DNA from: Theristus sp. LFF4_11
Taxonomy: Eukaryota > Nematoda > Chromadorea > Monhysterida > Xyalidae
Direction of reading: 5' to 3'
Assembly (NCBI GenBank): GCA_030248135.1
Contig: JASANC010004629.1
Span: 1 to 64,000, forward strand
Length of the DNA: 64,000 nt
Under the pieces are notes generated by a model that saw only the letters and a list, made by a program, of their open reading frames with translations, searched no databases and was not told where the DNA came from. A program made the position numbers and the translations under genes. Below are positions 10,772 to 21,877 of the stretch, in pieces. The stretch's first letter is position 1; every line of letters starts with the position of its first letter.

Positions 10772-12059
10772 TCACGGTAAATTCGTGCTACCGAACGACT
10801 CAACGTAGGTGTCGTCAACGTGCGTTTCAGCCAGGCGTCTGCGTGCCCAAACGTTCAAACGGCGACGCTGCTCCTGGAAGACGTTCGCAGTTATCAGATA
10901 TGCCGTAAAGTCTTGCATACAATGTCTCCTTATATAAATTTGAAAATCAAAAATTTCTGAAAAAAGTGGAATTTTGTGTGACAACCTAATAAGTGGGAGG
11001 AGGTCTTATAAAATGAATATTGGGGCATCCGGGCCTTATAAACGGGGTGGAATGTCGACCAAGTCAAAATTTTGAATTTTTTGGTTTCACGCCGTGTGAC
11101 ACTGCGCACACTTTTGGGTGGGGGTCTTATAAGTGGGAGGAACCTTATATGCAAGACTTTACGGTAATTGGTTTGCTACAGTACGTTTCTTTAAACCTGT
11201 CACTTTTTCATTGGTACACAGAGCTTGTGAAAGAAGAAGGAACAAGATCGGAGTTGCAAGTGGCCATAATTAGCCACAAATGGGATGTTTGATTTTAATC
11301 AAGTCCCATCCATACATTCGTTCTGCTCACTGTAATTCAAAGTTTCTTCATATGAATTGTATTCTCCGAAAAACTGACAGGTTTTAACAACCAGAAACAA
11401 ACCATTATTCAAAATATGTGGTATATTGTATGGATTTGTGACGCAGCCAGTGTGTTGGCTTCACTATGAATCAATTTAGTTCATTGGTATAGCACCAATA
11501 AGGTGTCCCGTGATTCAAACGTTCGAACATCGAAGGCAACTTACAAAAATACAATTAGGGTCACGCACACACCACTGAAAACCATTTCCAAATCTTTTAC
11601 CAAAACAAAAGCAGTAAAAGTTCCATCTGTCACAAAAAAAACCAAACGCTAAACTAAAGAAGTGGCAACAAACTCAAAAAAAAAACTAAAAAAACCACGC
11701 GCACTGACCTGCCGATGTTGCACATTTGGATTCGATCGATTGTAATTTGTGCGGAAACCATTCCACCAAGTATCGCGGAATCGACCATTGTCGACGTTTT
11801 TTCCTCGAATCATCAGTGTTTTTCGACAAAACTCTGCTACTTTCTGCTGTGCAAACTTCGAATAGCCAACAAAGGCCGATGGAATAATGGATGATGGTCG
11901 AATTGAAGAGCGCCGGTGATTTTGACTGAGCCGTTGACATTCTGATTTGTTGTTTTTTGGTGTCATAAGTGAATCGTTATCGTTGCTCTTACTCTTCTGT
12001 TGATTGGTGGAACTTGTGTTGCTGGCCAGATGCTCCGCGGCGGCGTTCTGATCTGCCAT
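10772..12059 (-). CDS. Unidentified 150-aa protein, two exons
   Basis: Exon 1 is 12059-11709: ATG, 117 codons, donor CAG|gtcagt. Exon 2 is 10873-10772: acceptor cgtcttccag, 33 codons, TGA. Both are phase 0. The N-terminal half is low complexity (Ser, Asn, Gln, Lys; MADQNAAAEHLASNTSSTNQ). A denser region follows: FVGYSKFAQQKVAEFCRKTL, then NVDNGRFRDTWWNGFRTNYN. Exon 2 is Arg-rich (EQRRRLNVWARRRLAETHVD). No signal peptide or membrane span is seen, and the basic, disordered composition would fit a nuclear or RNA-associated protein, which is inference. The intron has been invaded by the MITE at 10903-11164. The family is not recognised. Confidence 0.55.
10903..11164 (+). mobile_element. CTTATAAG-rich MITE, copy 2
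   Basis: It runs from CCGTAAAGTCTTGCAT to GCAAGACTTTACGG|TA, inside the intron of the 10772-12059 gene, in inverse orientation to the copy at 10220. The right end is intact with its TA. Confidence 0.8.
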
Positions 12060-12983
12060 TTTTTTCGTTTCCGTTTTATTGAAAATTCGGAAAAGCTGTG
12101 AGATTTGAACTGAATGTTAATCCGGCATTCTAATCTTTTTATGTCTAGTGTGCGCTTGCGCCTCAGACTCCGACCAAACCGCGGACTTTTTGCCAAATTG
12201 GAACAGTTTTTAATTCTTATCAGTTGTGTATTTCATTAGTCATTCGATTGAGATCAGTCTGCCATTCACAGTGAAAGCATTCATTTTTTTCATGTGTGAA
12301 TAACCGGAAAGAAAGGGCAACAAAATGCACGTACACTGTAACAGTGTTCAAGAAAGGCAACGGAATGACACCACAAAAATTTTAAAGACCACATTATTTT
12401 CGGGAAAACCAAAAAAAACACAGGCGTCTTGTGGTAAAACAGCTGATATTTACAGAAAACTGTACCACGAAAAACGCACACCATCAAATTTGTGCAATGG
12501 AAATGGTGAAACTGAAATGTGAACAGGAAAAAAGCGATGTTGTAAAGTGTGCTTAACATGATTACCCTTGAATCGTGTGGCTGTAAAAAATCTATGTTGA
12601 CAAACAGGGAAATGCCCAGAAATGAGTAAAACAAAAAAACAGTGCAGGACGACAAATGAAATGCAGCATAAAGGTGGTGTAATCCAGGTTGCCAAAACCA
12701 AACCCATCAACAAACGTCGAGAGTCAAGAGAACCAATGCTATATCTAGATACAATGACAGCAGCTTGCGTTAGTCTGGTCGGCGAAAAGAAAATATACCG
12801 TTAAAAGGGCAAAGAAATTTGCTAATTGCATGTCTGATTCTCAACGTGATGCCGCGCTTTTGTGAACAGTGCATGAAAAACCATGTGGCTAAGGCACAGT
12901 AATGTAAAGAATTGCAGAGTCAGGTATTTGGGATCGAATCAGATATATTCAGTGCAGTTCTGTGAATACTGTTGCGTTTTTTA

Positions 12984-13283
12984 CGGTATGGCCGATTAAA
13001 CATGGCAGCTTTTTTCAGGTGCAAGGAGCACGCGAAATTAGAATGATTAAAAAAGACCTTCAGAAAAAAACCCAATTGCGTGTCAAATTTGACGTGTTTC
13101 TTACAATGAGTTAGTTGGTAGTTCTCTGCCGCCCGGTTATTTGTGCTATTCTGTTTATTCTTTTACAACTGCACACACGTTTGGTAAATATCTTGGCATT
13201 ATTGAGAATTGAAACTCCTTGTTTGGAAATAATCTCGCCTTGATTGAGAAAACAAGGACTGCCTTATTTATTCGGCCATACCG
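12984..13283. mobile_element. 300-bp MITE with perfect CGGTATGGCCGA ends
   Basis: Ends CGGTATGGCCGA and TCGGCCATACCG are exact reverse complements, each flanked by TA. The size and TA duplication fit a non-autonomous Tc1/mariner-like element. No ORF is seen. The surrounding 12060-13400 holds no supportable gene. Confidence 0.85.
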
Positions 13284-13408
13284 TACTCATGAAATTGTCA
13301 GGCTGCGCGCATGCTGGTTGTTGTTTCTGATCGTTATTACCCATACAGTAATAAAAAAAACAATCGTATAGAGAGTCGAGACATGAAACAAAAAGGAGTT
13401 TTTAAACT

Positions 13409-13974
13409 GATCACGGATTTTGGATTAGTTTTCTTACGTGAGCAACTTTAGATGTTGAATCGTGACGATTTCGGGCGAATCGGCCATGGAAATTGGCGAA
13501 ATCGGTCTAGAAACGAAAAACAAGAAAAGGGTGTTTTCCAGGGTAATTCAATGCGCTGATCACGGATTTTGGATTAGTTTTCTTACGTGAGCAACTTTAG
13601 ATGCTGAATCGTGACGATTTCGGGCGAATCGGCCGTGGAAATTGGCGAAATCGGTCTAGAAACGAAAAACAAGAAAATGGTGTTTTCCACGGTAATTCAA
13701 TGCGCTGATCACGGATTTTGGGTTAGTTTTCTTACGTGAGCAACTTTAGATGCTGAATCGTGACGATTTCGGGCGAATCGGCCGTGTAAATTGGCGAAAT
13801 CGGTCTAGAAACGAAAAACAAGAAAATGGTGTTTTCCAGGGTAATTCAATGCGCTGATCACGGATTTTGGGTTAGTTTTCTTACGTGAGCAACTTTAGAT
13901 GCTGAATCGTGACGATTTCGGGCGAATCGGCCGTGTAAATTGGCGAAATCGGTCTAGAAACGAAAAACAAGAAA
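13409..13974 (+). repeat. 149-bp tandem repeat, about 3.8 copies
   Basis: Units start at 13409, 13558, 13707 and 13856 with 'gatcacggattttgg', exactly 149 bp apart and differing by only a few substitutions. The last unit is truncated near 13974. The high identity implies recent amplification. No coding frame is seen. Confidence 0.95.
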
Positions 13975-15431
13975 ATAAAATTTTGTTTTTCTATTTCTCC
14001 GTTTCCTGTTTACTTACGTTCTTTTTATTTTAGAAAACAAGAAATGGACAGGGTTCGAAATTTTTTTAAACTTCAAAAAAAATCTTTTTTGTCAATTCGG
14101 AGTTTTCTTTAAAATTATTTTTTAACTAATTAAAAAACAAATTTTGGCCATCAAAATTGTACTTTCATCTGAAAATGCGTTTCAGACACTTTCCACAGAA
14201 AGTGACTTTATGCTTTTTTGCCCAAATTTTCGTGTGGACTTTATGGTGGAAGACTTTTTTTGACATTTTCTACGTTCAGGTCAAAGATCAATCAATCAAT
14301 CAATCAATCAATTTTATTTGTATGCCTCACGGCCAGTTCACATCAACACATTCACAAAACTTCCATTATGCAAAACAAACACAATTGATGTCACAAAAAA
14401 AACCTAAAGAAACACAAGATTATTGATGAACTTGGTGAATGCATGAATGAAAGCAAGCAAAAAGTCGATGCAAACGAATGGGCAGATGACTGCCCGGGTA
14501 TTCACACAAAGAAACAAAATCCACAAAATAAAACCAACCGTCGACAGTCAGAAACAATTGAATGTTAAAAAAAACGCGCAAACACAATTGAAGCTTGAGA
14601 GAAGAAATAAATAAAATAGCGCGATCACGAACCGACAACATCAGACAGCGCACAACGGCCACGATTGACATTCAGGCACGATTAAATTAAGCAAGAGAAA
14701 GCAAAATAAACACGGCACAGTTGCTTTTCTTTTCTTCATCGCAGTTTTTCTCTCTTGTTTTTTTTCTCTTTTTTTTCTTTTTTTTTCTTTTTTTTGTTTT
14801 TTTGTTATTTTTTGTTTATGGGCTTTTGTTTTTCCTGTGCCATCCCAAATACAGCTAACAACAAGTGATGAGCAACAGCAAGCAAGTAACAGTGCTAGTT
14901 AACAAAAAGAACACCCTGAACACAAAAGCCACAAGAGCACACAGAAAAAACGCGAGATAAAAAGAGCTGTGACATGGACACACACTTGCACCAGATACAA
15001 GAAAAAAGAAAACAACACGAAACGTCGCACAAAAGAGCACATGTGATTCAAAACAAAAACGCAATCACATTCAGTTGAACATGTTTCAAAACAAAACAAA
15101 ACAAAACAAAGAGTGCTGGCGGCTGGGCGGACTCTCCTGTCTATTCCAATGCAGCAGAAAATTTACCAAAGACAAATGAATGAATTTTTTTATATTCCTG
15201 TGTTTTGAGACGCCTCCGAAAACTGGCTGTAGTTGGTGAGGTGACAGTTTCATCAACAAGCAAAGTTCAGATACCGACAGAAGCTTCTGCAGTTGGTTTG
15301 GTTTCATGAGCTCGTTAAAGGACTAAAAAGCAGTAAATTACCTTGGTTTTACGCATCAATTGTGAAAAAAACTGCTTGTCAACTCTTGATTGTTGCCGAT
15401 TTGTCGTTTCGAAGAAGCGCGGCGTTGTCCA
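13975..15431. other. Intergenic low-complexity DNA
   Basis: AT-rich sequence containing a (TCAA)n run at 14287-14313, a poly-T/CT tract around 14735-14815 and an (AAAAC)n run at 15088-15112. Short open frames exist, but none has splice signals or composition that I would call a gene. Confidence 0.5.
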
Positions 15432-15542
15432 TCAACAACAACGTGAACCGGTGCGTTTTCCATCTGAATTTTTAAAGAAAGTAATATGGAACACAGAATC
15501 ATTTGGAACGAGAACCACGACCTGGGTTTGGAGATCCACACG
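15432..15542 (-). CDS. Candidate terminal exon
   Basis: Minus strand: acceptor cccttttgcag, then RVDLQTQVVVLVPNDSVFHI, TFFKNSDGKRTGSRCC and TGA. The alternating hydrophobic pattern looks like beta strands. No upstream exon could be linked, since a hAT-type element occupies 15964-16682, so this may be the orphaned end of a disrupted gene or chance. Confidence 0.25.
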   Translation of the reverse strand, partial: RVDLQTQVVVLVPNDSVFHITFFKNSDGKRTGSRCC

Positions 15543-15963
15543 CTGCAAAAGGGTTCCAAATTGACGTCGGAGGCTAATTTTTATGAAAGTTTTTGTCAAT
15601 TTTAATTTTTGTCAATTTTTTGCCAAAACTGCATTATTTGGTTTTGAAAGTGCAATATTCGACCTCAGCGCGGTTCGATTGCACCTATTTTTGTCGACCA
15701 TCTGATTTCCTCTGGCGTTTTGAAAAAAAATAATTAATTTACAAAATTTAAGATTTTTTTTATTTAAATTTTTTGGGGAATTTCATTTTTTTGGCGCTTT
15801 TTACTAATGCGTGGGCGTGGCCCAAGACAAAACAAATGGCTCTGCACAAAATGAGTGGCCAAAGACAAAATGAATGGCCCAACACAAAATGAATGGCCCA
15901 AGACAAAATGAATGGCCCCACACAAAATAAATCCGAGGTTGTTTGCAATGAATGAGTCGCAGG

Positions 15964-16682
15964 TAGGGTTGTTAAAAAAAAAACAAAAATCGTCATTTTT
16001 GTTTTTTAAAAAAAAAATTTTTTTTTTAAAAATTTCAAAAATCAAAGTTGTGCTGAATCAATCAGGGAGTCCGAAGAACCACATATGATATGCAAGCGCC
16101 TCCCGAATGACTCCCGTGTGGCGGAACTTTGCAGATTTTGTTTTGGTGACCTCAATTACCCCTTTTCCAAACCGTCACCATGCCTCTTCTTGTGTTTTGA
16201 CCTCCAAAACGTCACTAATTGTCCCCAGCTAAGCTAATGCTAAAGTGAACACAAACATACCGCCTTGAAATTCGATCAATTCTTCTGATGGTGTCGCAAC
16301 GACACGACACGAAGCAGCAACCAGACAACGTAGCGCTTGCAAACGGAGCAGCGAGCACAATCGGACGCTCTGCGAGGCGAATCGTCACCTTATCTGCATC
16401 GGAAATGGTAGGCTAAGCTTTGGGACGCTCAAAAACTTCATCGCAGATGTTGTCGAAGCCTAAAATCAGTCGGTAAAACGGCCCAAAATCGACTGCTAAA
16501 GGTTTTACGAGGTATAATCAAAGAAAATTTTTGTTGAACTTTCGAAAAATTGTGCCAAAATTGAGGTTTTCAGAGCATATTAGAGGAAAATTTTTCGAAT
16601 TTTTTTTTTTTGAATCGGCATTTTTGTTTTTTTTTAATCACTTTTTTTTTTAAAAAAAAAATTTCATTTTTTAACAACCCTA
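15964..16682. mobile_element. hAT-type non-autonomous element with 8-bp target duplication
   Basis: Terminal inverted repeats begin TAGGGTTGTTAAAAAA at both ends. Flanks are GTCGCAGG (15956-15963) and GTCGTAGG (16683-16690), an 8-bp duplication with one mismatch. TAGGG-type ends plus 8-bp duplications are hAT hallmarks. The inner flanks are T/A-rich. The centre holds a GC-richer island with a 40-codon open frame (16288-16407) but no transposase that I can recognise. It ends 163 bp before the start codon of the KH gene. Confidence 0.8.
16288..16407 (+). CDS. Open frame inside the hAT-type element
   Basis: ATG, 40 codons (MVSQRHDTKQQPDNVALANG onward), then ATG|gtaggc, a plausible donor. The opposite strand is also open from an acceptor-like tgcag. 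It could be a captured first exon, a transposase remnant or chance. Its position wholly within an element bounded by inverted repeats makes a host exon less likely. Confidence 0.2.
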
Positions 16683-16845
16683 GTCGTAGGTTCCGAAACC
16701 TAATCCTAAGCCAATTCGGTAGTGAACCCTAGGAATGGGGAGGGACAAAAAACAACAACAGAAACAAAGCAACACCGTTCGTAGCAAACGAAAACACACT
16801 TAAGAAAATCAAGTCCAAGAGCCACAAAAACAGTTGAGAACAACG

Positions 16846-19800
16846 ATGCCGCGGTCGTTCGTCAACACGGCTGCATGGGTGGTCAGTGGAACATGCGTCG
16901 TCGTCGGCTTGTACGAGCTTTGGCAGTGGTACAAAAACAAGACATGGGCTTGGGCCTTTGACATGGACAAAACCGGTGAGCTGTGGGTGCACCGTGTTGG
17001 AGCTTTTGATTTTGATTTTGTTTCGAAGCATAATCTCTCTGTCAGACAGGTTTTTCGGCTCCGCCATTATTTGTAAAAAAAACAAAACAATTCTCAGCCT
17101 TCGTCTTCGAAGACATAAAATGAATTAATTTTTCATCCAAAATTGACCGTTTTTGCTCGTAATTCCTGAAAATTTCGCTAATTTTAGGTAAAATACGCGT
17201 TTATACTTGATTTTTAGTGTGTTTTAGCATTATTTTGCTGTTTTTTTAGCTTTTTGCGCTTTAGCTATCCATCTATCAAATTTAAAAATTTTGACCGGCC
17301 CCCCAAAGTCACATGCTTCCCCCTAGGGTTAAGGGAAAAAATTCTGAGCCAGCTATCTTATCTCTTGAATCTGAAAATTTTTGTCTTCAAAGACAAAGTT
17401 TGTCATATTTTTCCGTCAAATTTCTTCTCTGGCCCCACCACAAAACGAACACGAGGCAGTAACTGGTTTTGGTTGAACATTTTTGGGGCGTAGTTAAGTT
17501 CATACATTGCACATCGACGCTTCTGGGGACAAACACAAGGCACACAACGAGCAAAAAAACTTCACAGAAACGATTCGAATCGAACCGGAATGCAGCGTTG
17601 AGGTGCTGATTCCGGCCGGCTACGTCGGCAGAATCATCGGACGACGCGGAGCGACGTTGAAAGCAATCGAGCGGGACACACTGGTCGGCGTTGTTGACCG
17701 ACTTTTTCAGCTGAAAAAAAATTCATTCATTCATTCAGTCATTCATTTAGTAAAAAAAAATCCTTCGTCTTGCAGCAAGTTTTCCAGTCACTTGTTCGCG
17801 AACAATTCTTTTACATAATGTACATACAGTGGGCAGTCGTTAACTCTATTATAACCCATCTAACTACAGTTGAACTCTGAATTATAGGCAATCAGCTGAT
17901 TGGTTAGTTGTCACGTCATACATCATGGATCATGCTTTCTGTGCTTCGGATCGCCAACCGGTTACCGAAGGAAATGGACCGTGTTTGTATTTATCATCCA
18001 GCTGATGCGGGTCTCGCTCAGGCTTTGATTTGATGTGATTCTTTACAGTTGTTTGAGGGTTCCATTGCAGGCGACTCTGCATTTTGCCTCGAGCAACGAT
18101 CAGGCGGACTCGATCGGTGGACGCAAACACGACGACGCGAGCGTACTGAACGACGACATTGAAAATGACGATGGTGAACGGGGCGACATCGACGGCCGCA
18201 AATGCGAAACGGGCGACGCCGTCGCATCGTCGAGCAACGTTCACGGGTCGTCATCGTCTTCGAAAGTCCGCTCCATCGAGCATCGCCGCGATCAGGACAA
18301 GATATTGGTGATTGAAGGCTCGGCACAAAAGTTCGTTCAATTCATCGTTAGTTTTTTTGCTGCAAGCAAAACGGACCTTTTACGTTGCGCTTTTATTGAT
18401 TGGTTGACTACTATCTGCCACGGTCATTTCATCTTCATTCCACTTTTCCAAATTTGTTATCTCTGTTATCCTGGCATTCTGAGAAACTGCAAGTCCTCGT
18501 TTTGTCGTCTTTTTGTTTTTTTTTTGTAATTTCTTGCAAAAAGAAACAATTCGTTTTGTCCAGCGTCGAACTGGCGAAATGCAGAGTCGACGAAATCTTG
18601 GCGACACCACCGGAGCTTCGTCGATCCATGGACGTGCCGACGGCGGCTATGGGATTTATTATTGGTGGGTTTTTGTCGGCCTTTTGGGTTGAAAACAACT
18701 ACAATCGAACTCTGAATTATAGGCGATCAGCGGATTGGTTGGTGATCACATCACACGTGATGCATGCTCTCTATGCAATCATTGCTGTGTAGGCGGAGTC
18801 TGTCCGTGCACAGAAAGCATGTATCACGTGATCGCCAACCAATCAGCTGATTATTGCTCATGTTTAGAGTTCGACTGTAGGTTTTCGAGACTGGTAGACA
18901 AGACTGATGACGTCATCCGTCACGATATACCACACGAGACACGTGAATGATTGTGACAAGAGTTTGATAAAACGACTGTTAAAACAGTCTGTTAGTTTTT
19001 GTTAAAACAGTCTGTTAGAGTGACAAGACCGACCAAGCTCTAGTCTCAACCCAAGTCTCAATTCTCTGTAATGATTTGAACGTATGTATGAAGAATTTCG
19101 TGAAGATTGCAGAAAAACTGAGAATGCAATGCTTTTTTTCTGAATGACGATTTTGTTCTGCAATAAGAGCGTGTCAAGACCAAAACAACAACGGTACCAC
19201 AGTTTCGGCACTTGTGACAATGCGTTGTTTTGTTGTATTTGCGTTTCCGGTCGTAACGGCTGCTCGATTCGCGATATTCGCCAGCAAACCGGCGCCCGCA
19301 TCGACACCCAGCAACCGGCCGATGCAAATTTGGACGAAACTGACGAGGGTCTGTCGCGATTGGCGATTCGCGGTCATCCGTTGGCGATTGAGCACGCAAT
19401 GGTCGGTCGGCACAGTGGGCTGTTTGCAGTTTTTGAAACTGTAAAACTTAACATGATCACTATTTTTTAGTTTGGTCGTTGCATTCAAGATCGAGTCGTT
19501 TTCAGCATTTTCAGCTTCAATTGCACAGTATGTGTGGTTGTTGGGCCTGTCAATTATTTCGCATAAGACAGCAAGCGAAAAAAGAGAAACGGTATCGGTG
19601 TTGCAAGAAAACATGTTTAGCCATGAGGTGTTTGATTTCAACCAAACCCGATGCATCCCTTCTTCTTGTTGTAATTCAAAATTTTCAAAAAAAGTAACAG
19701 GTTCAAACACACACTTTATTCTTCATTGTATTGATGCAGTTCAGTCTCCGGTCTAGTTGCTTGTGATCTGAGAATCGGCGGTTTGATATTTTTGACACGA

Positions 19801-19956
19801 AAATTATTTTTATGCAGCAAGCTGATTGGTTGCAATATTCAGGCAATGATCAACGCTCGTATTGACGAGTTCAACCAACACAATCCGGAGTTCCGGTGCT
19901 TCAAGATGCCCGTTCAGAACGAAGGAACCATGGACGACGAAGAAGATTGGATGTAG
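16846..19956 (+). CDS. Membrane-anchored two-KH-domain RNA-binding protein (Papi/TDRKH-like)
   Basis: Six exons: 16846-16975, 17568-17683, 18071-18330, 18564-18664, 19250-19401 and 19843-19956 (TAG), 290 aa. Residues 8-28 (TAAWVVSGTCVVVGLYELWQ) form an N-terminal membrane segment. KH1 starts VEVLIPAGYVGRIIGRRGAT (GxxG loop GRRG) and resumes at KILVIEGSAQNVELAKCRVD. Between its beta strands lies an inserted acidic/Ser-rich loop of about 65 residues. KH2 is VPTAAMGFIIGRNGCSIRDI (loop GRNG) to AMINARIDEF. The tail is acidic, MDDEEDW. An N-terminal anchor plus tandem KH is the layout of Papi/TDRKH, which holds piRNA precursors on mitochondria, but no Tudor domain follows. The exon 3 donor was set at AA|gttcgt because it restores the KH motif. 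The exon 5 acceptor reads tttccg rather than an AG. Its piRNA role is inference. Confidence 0.75.
17867..17945 (+). mobile_element. CAGTCGAACTC MITE, left-end fragment
   Basis: TA|CAGTTGAACTCTGAATTATAGG followed by GCAATCAGCTGATTGG matches the left end of the full element at 18702. It lies in KH intron 2. Confidence 0.6.
18702..18877. mobile_element. Palindromic CAGTCGAACTC MITE, full copy in KH intron 4
   Basis: Long inverted ends, CAATCGAACTCTGAATTATA and the reverse of ..GTTTAGAGTTCGACTG, flanked by TA. Inner arms pair around 'gcatgctctctatgc'. Other copies are at 55345-55498, a 5' part at 54128, and fragments near 17867 and 33378. Confidence 0.8.
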
Positions 19957-20642
19957 CGAAGTGGAGTTTTCGAAACAAGTTGGGCTTTTTGGAAGTTAAA
20001 CTGTGTTGGTGGGTTTGTTTGTTTCTTTACTTTGTTTTTCTTGTCATCTGATATGATGTTAAATCCAGTTTGTTGTTGTTGTTGTGAAAGTTTGAGTTTT
20101 TTGTTATCTGATCAACATTTCTTCGGTTTCTTCAGTGATATATTCTCCCGTTGATTTTCAAACTTTGGTGAATGTTGTCATTTGTTGTTATTGCTGGCTA
20201 TTCAGCTGTGTGAATCTTTTAGAACCGTGAACGTGCACCACCATGAACATGTGCTTTCCTCTGTTGTTTCATTTGGTTAAATTTGACCATAACAGCTGTG
20301 TTTTTTTTGTTTCGTACGTCAATGTGAGAGTGTATCACATCATATGGCAGTGTTACGCTGTAGTTCGGCCTCCGTGGTTTACGGTAGATGTTCGGCGAAA
20401 CCATTTCTTCCAAGTTGATTTTCTCATGGTAATTGGTAGAAAATTGCAATTTCTTCTGAAATTCCTTGAGCTCCAGGTATGTTTGTGCTTTTTATCATTA
20501 ATATTTTTTTCGGGGTGATATCTCTAAAAGTTTCCACGAGTTGAAGTTATTTTCGCCGTTATAAAGGTGATCATCTGTTTGGAGCTGTGAAACATTTGCA
20601 TTTGTACACCTGTACGTTTGGAAAATCAATCAATCCCAAATC

Positions 20643-20648
20643 AATAAA
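20643..20648 (+). terminator. Poly(A) signal of the KH gene
   Basis: AATAAA 687 bp after the TAG at 19956, the first canonical signal downstream. Confidence 0.45.
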
Positions 20649-21060
20649 AAAAACATGACGAAACGAACGAAGAAACTATGAGATGTGAATGAAGTGAAAA
20701 TTGCTCGATTTTGTTTGTGTCGGTCGCTTGATCAAGAAAAACAGTCGTATTGGCTAAAAGTTGACATTTGACTCAAAAAAAAGGAAAAATTGGTTGTTGC
20801 AAAAAAATCACACGCCGTTCGTTTCAGATTTTGGAAACGTCGCTGCGCTGGTGTGCGCTCGCTTCGTTCAGAAGTGAAAACAGGCAGAAGAAGCCGCCAG
20901 CCCGCAAAAAAAACAACAAAAACAGAACAAGGAGACCACTGAAAAATTCACAAGTAAAGCAAAACCCAAGAGAGGCGAGTTTTCCAAGATTTCAAAGAAG
21001 ACAAAATTATTTCGCTGTAACAGCGTAGCGTCGCGTCGGATTTTTCATCTGCGGGTCGGA

Positions 21061-21165
21061 TACCGGTGGCGGGTAAAATTGACGGACAGCAGACAGAACC
21101 TTTTTTGATCACATCAACGAAATCAACCCGGTGACGACAGACGACGGCGACTGAAGAGAGGAAAG
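21061..21165 (+). other. Probable 5' untranslated exon of casein kinase I
   Basis: GC-rich non-coding sequence ending GAGGAAAG|gtgagcg, a strong donor. The next acceptor, cacccag at 21821-21827, lies 50 bp before the kinase ATG. The transcription start is not visible, so the left limit is approximate. Confidence 0.45.
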
Positions 21166-21472
21166 GTGAGCGTGATTCCAGTTTTGTGTGTGTGTTTTCT
21201 GTTTTTGGAATTCAGTGTGCTTGTTAGCTTGTTCAGCTTGTAAAAGTAAAAGACGCACAAATCGCTTGTTAAATTGAAATAAAATAAACGTTGCCGAAGG
21301 CAGTGATTTGAAAAAAAATCATTTCGACACGCAAAAAAGTCATCTTGTCACTTGTGGAAGTGTTGTAACTCATTTCCAGTGTAGTGCTCTTTTTGATGGG
21401 AAATGTTTTTGTTTGGGTGAAATAATTGAAAAGAAACTCATCTCGAGTCGTTCAACTCAGCATTTGTTTCAC

Positions 21473-21810
21473 TAGGTTATTTTTCAAAATCGTCAGGATG
21501 CAATTTGCATCCGTCAGCCGAAAAAGAATGCAAATTGAAAAAACTTGATGCACATTTTTACAACCTATTTTGTACCGTTTTTAAGGTTTCACACCAAAAG
21601 TTGTTTGATCTGAAGCGCATATTTTTTTTGAAAAATTGTTAAATTTTGTGACTAAAACAAAATTTGGTAACTTCACAGACAATTCAGAACTTTTATGATT
21701 TCTGCGTTTTGACTCTAGGATGCAATTTGCATCTTTCTGCGAAAAATCGGATGCAAATGGCCAGAAAAAAAATGCAAAATGCAGCCATTTAGATGCGAAA
21801 AAACCTAGAA
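21473..21810. mobile_element. Possible MITE with ATTTGCAT palindromes in the 5'UTR intron
   Basis: Ends CTAGGTTATTTTTC and GAAAAAACCTAG are inverted. Inside, GGATGCAATTTGCAT occurs at both 21498 and 21718. No target duplication was verified. Confidence 0.4.
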
Positions 21811-21877
21811 TTGTTTCAATCACCCAGATCCGGACAACAACAACGATCGATTCGACGCAAACGCAGCAGACACGACG

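Noticed and set aside
18331..18360. Alternative donor ATC|gttagt for KH exon 3
   Set aside because: It leaves the next exon out of frame. The donor at 18330/18331 gives the canonical KH strand GSAQNVELAKCRVDEIL.
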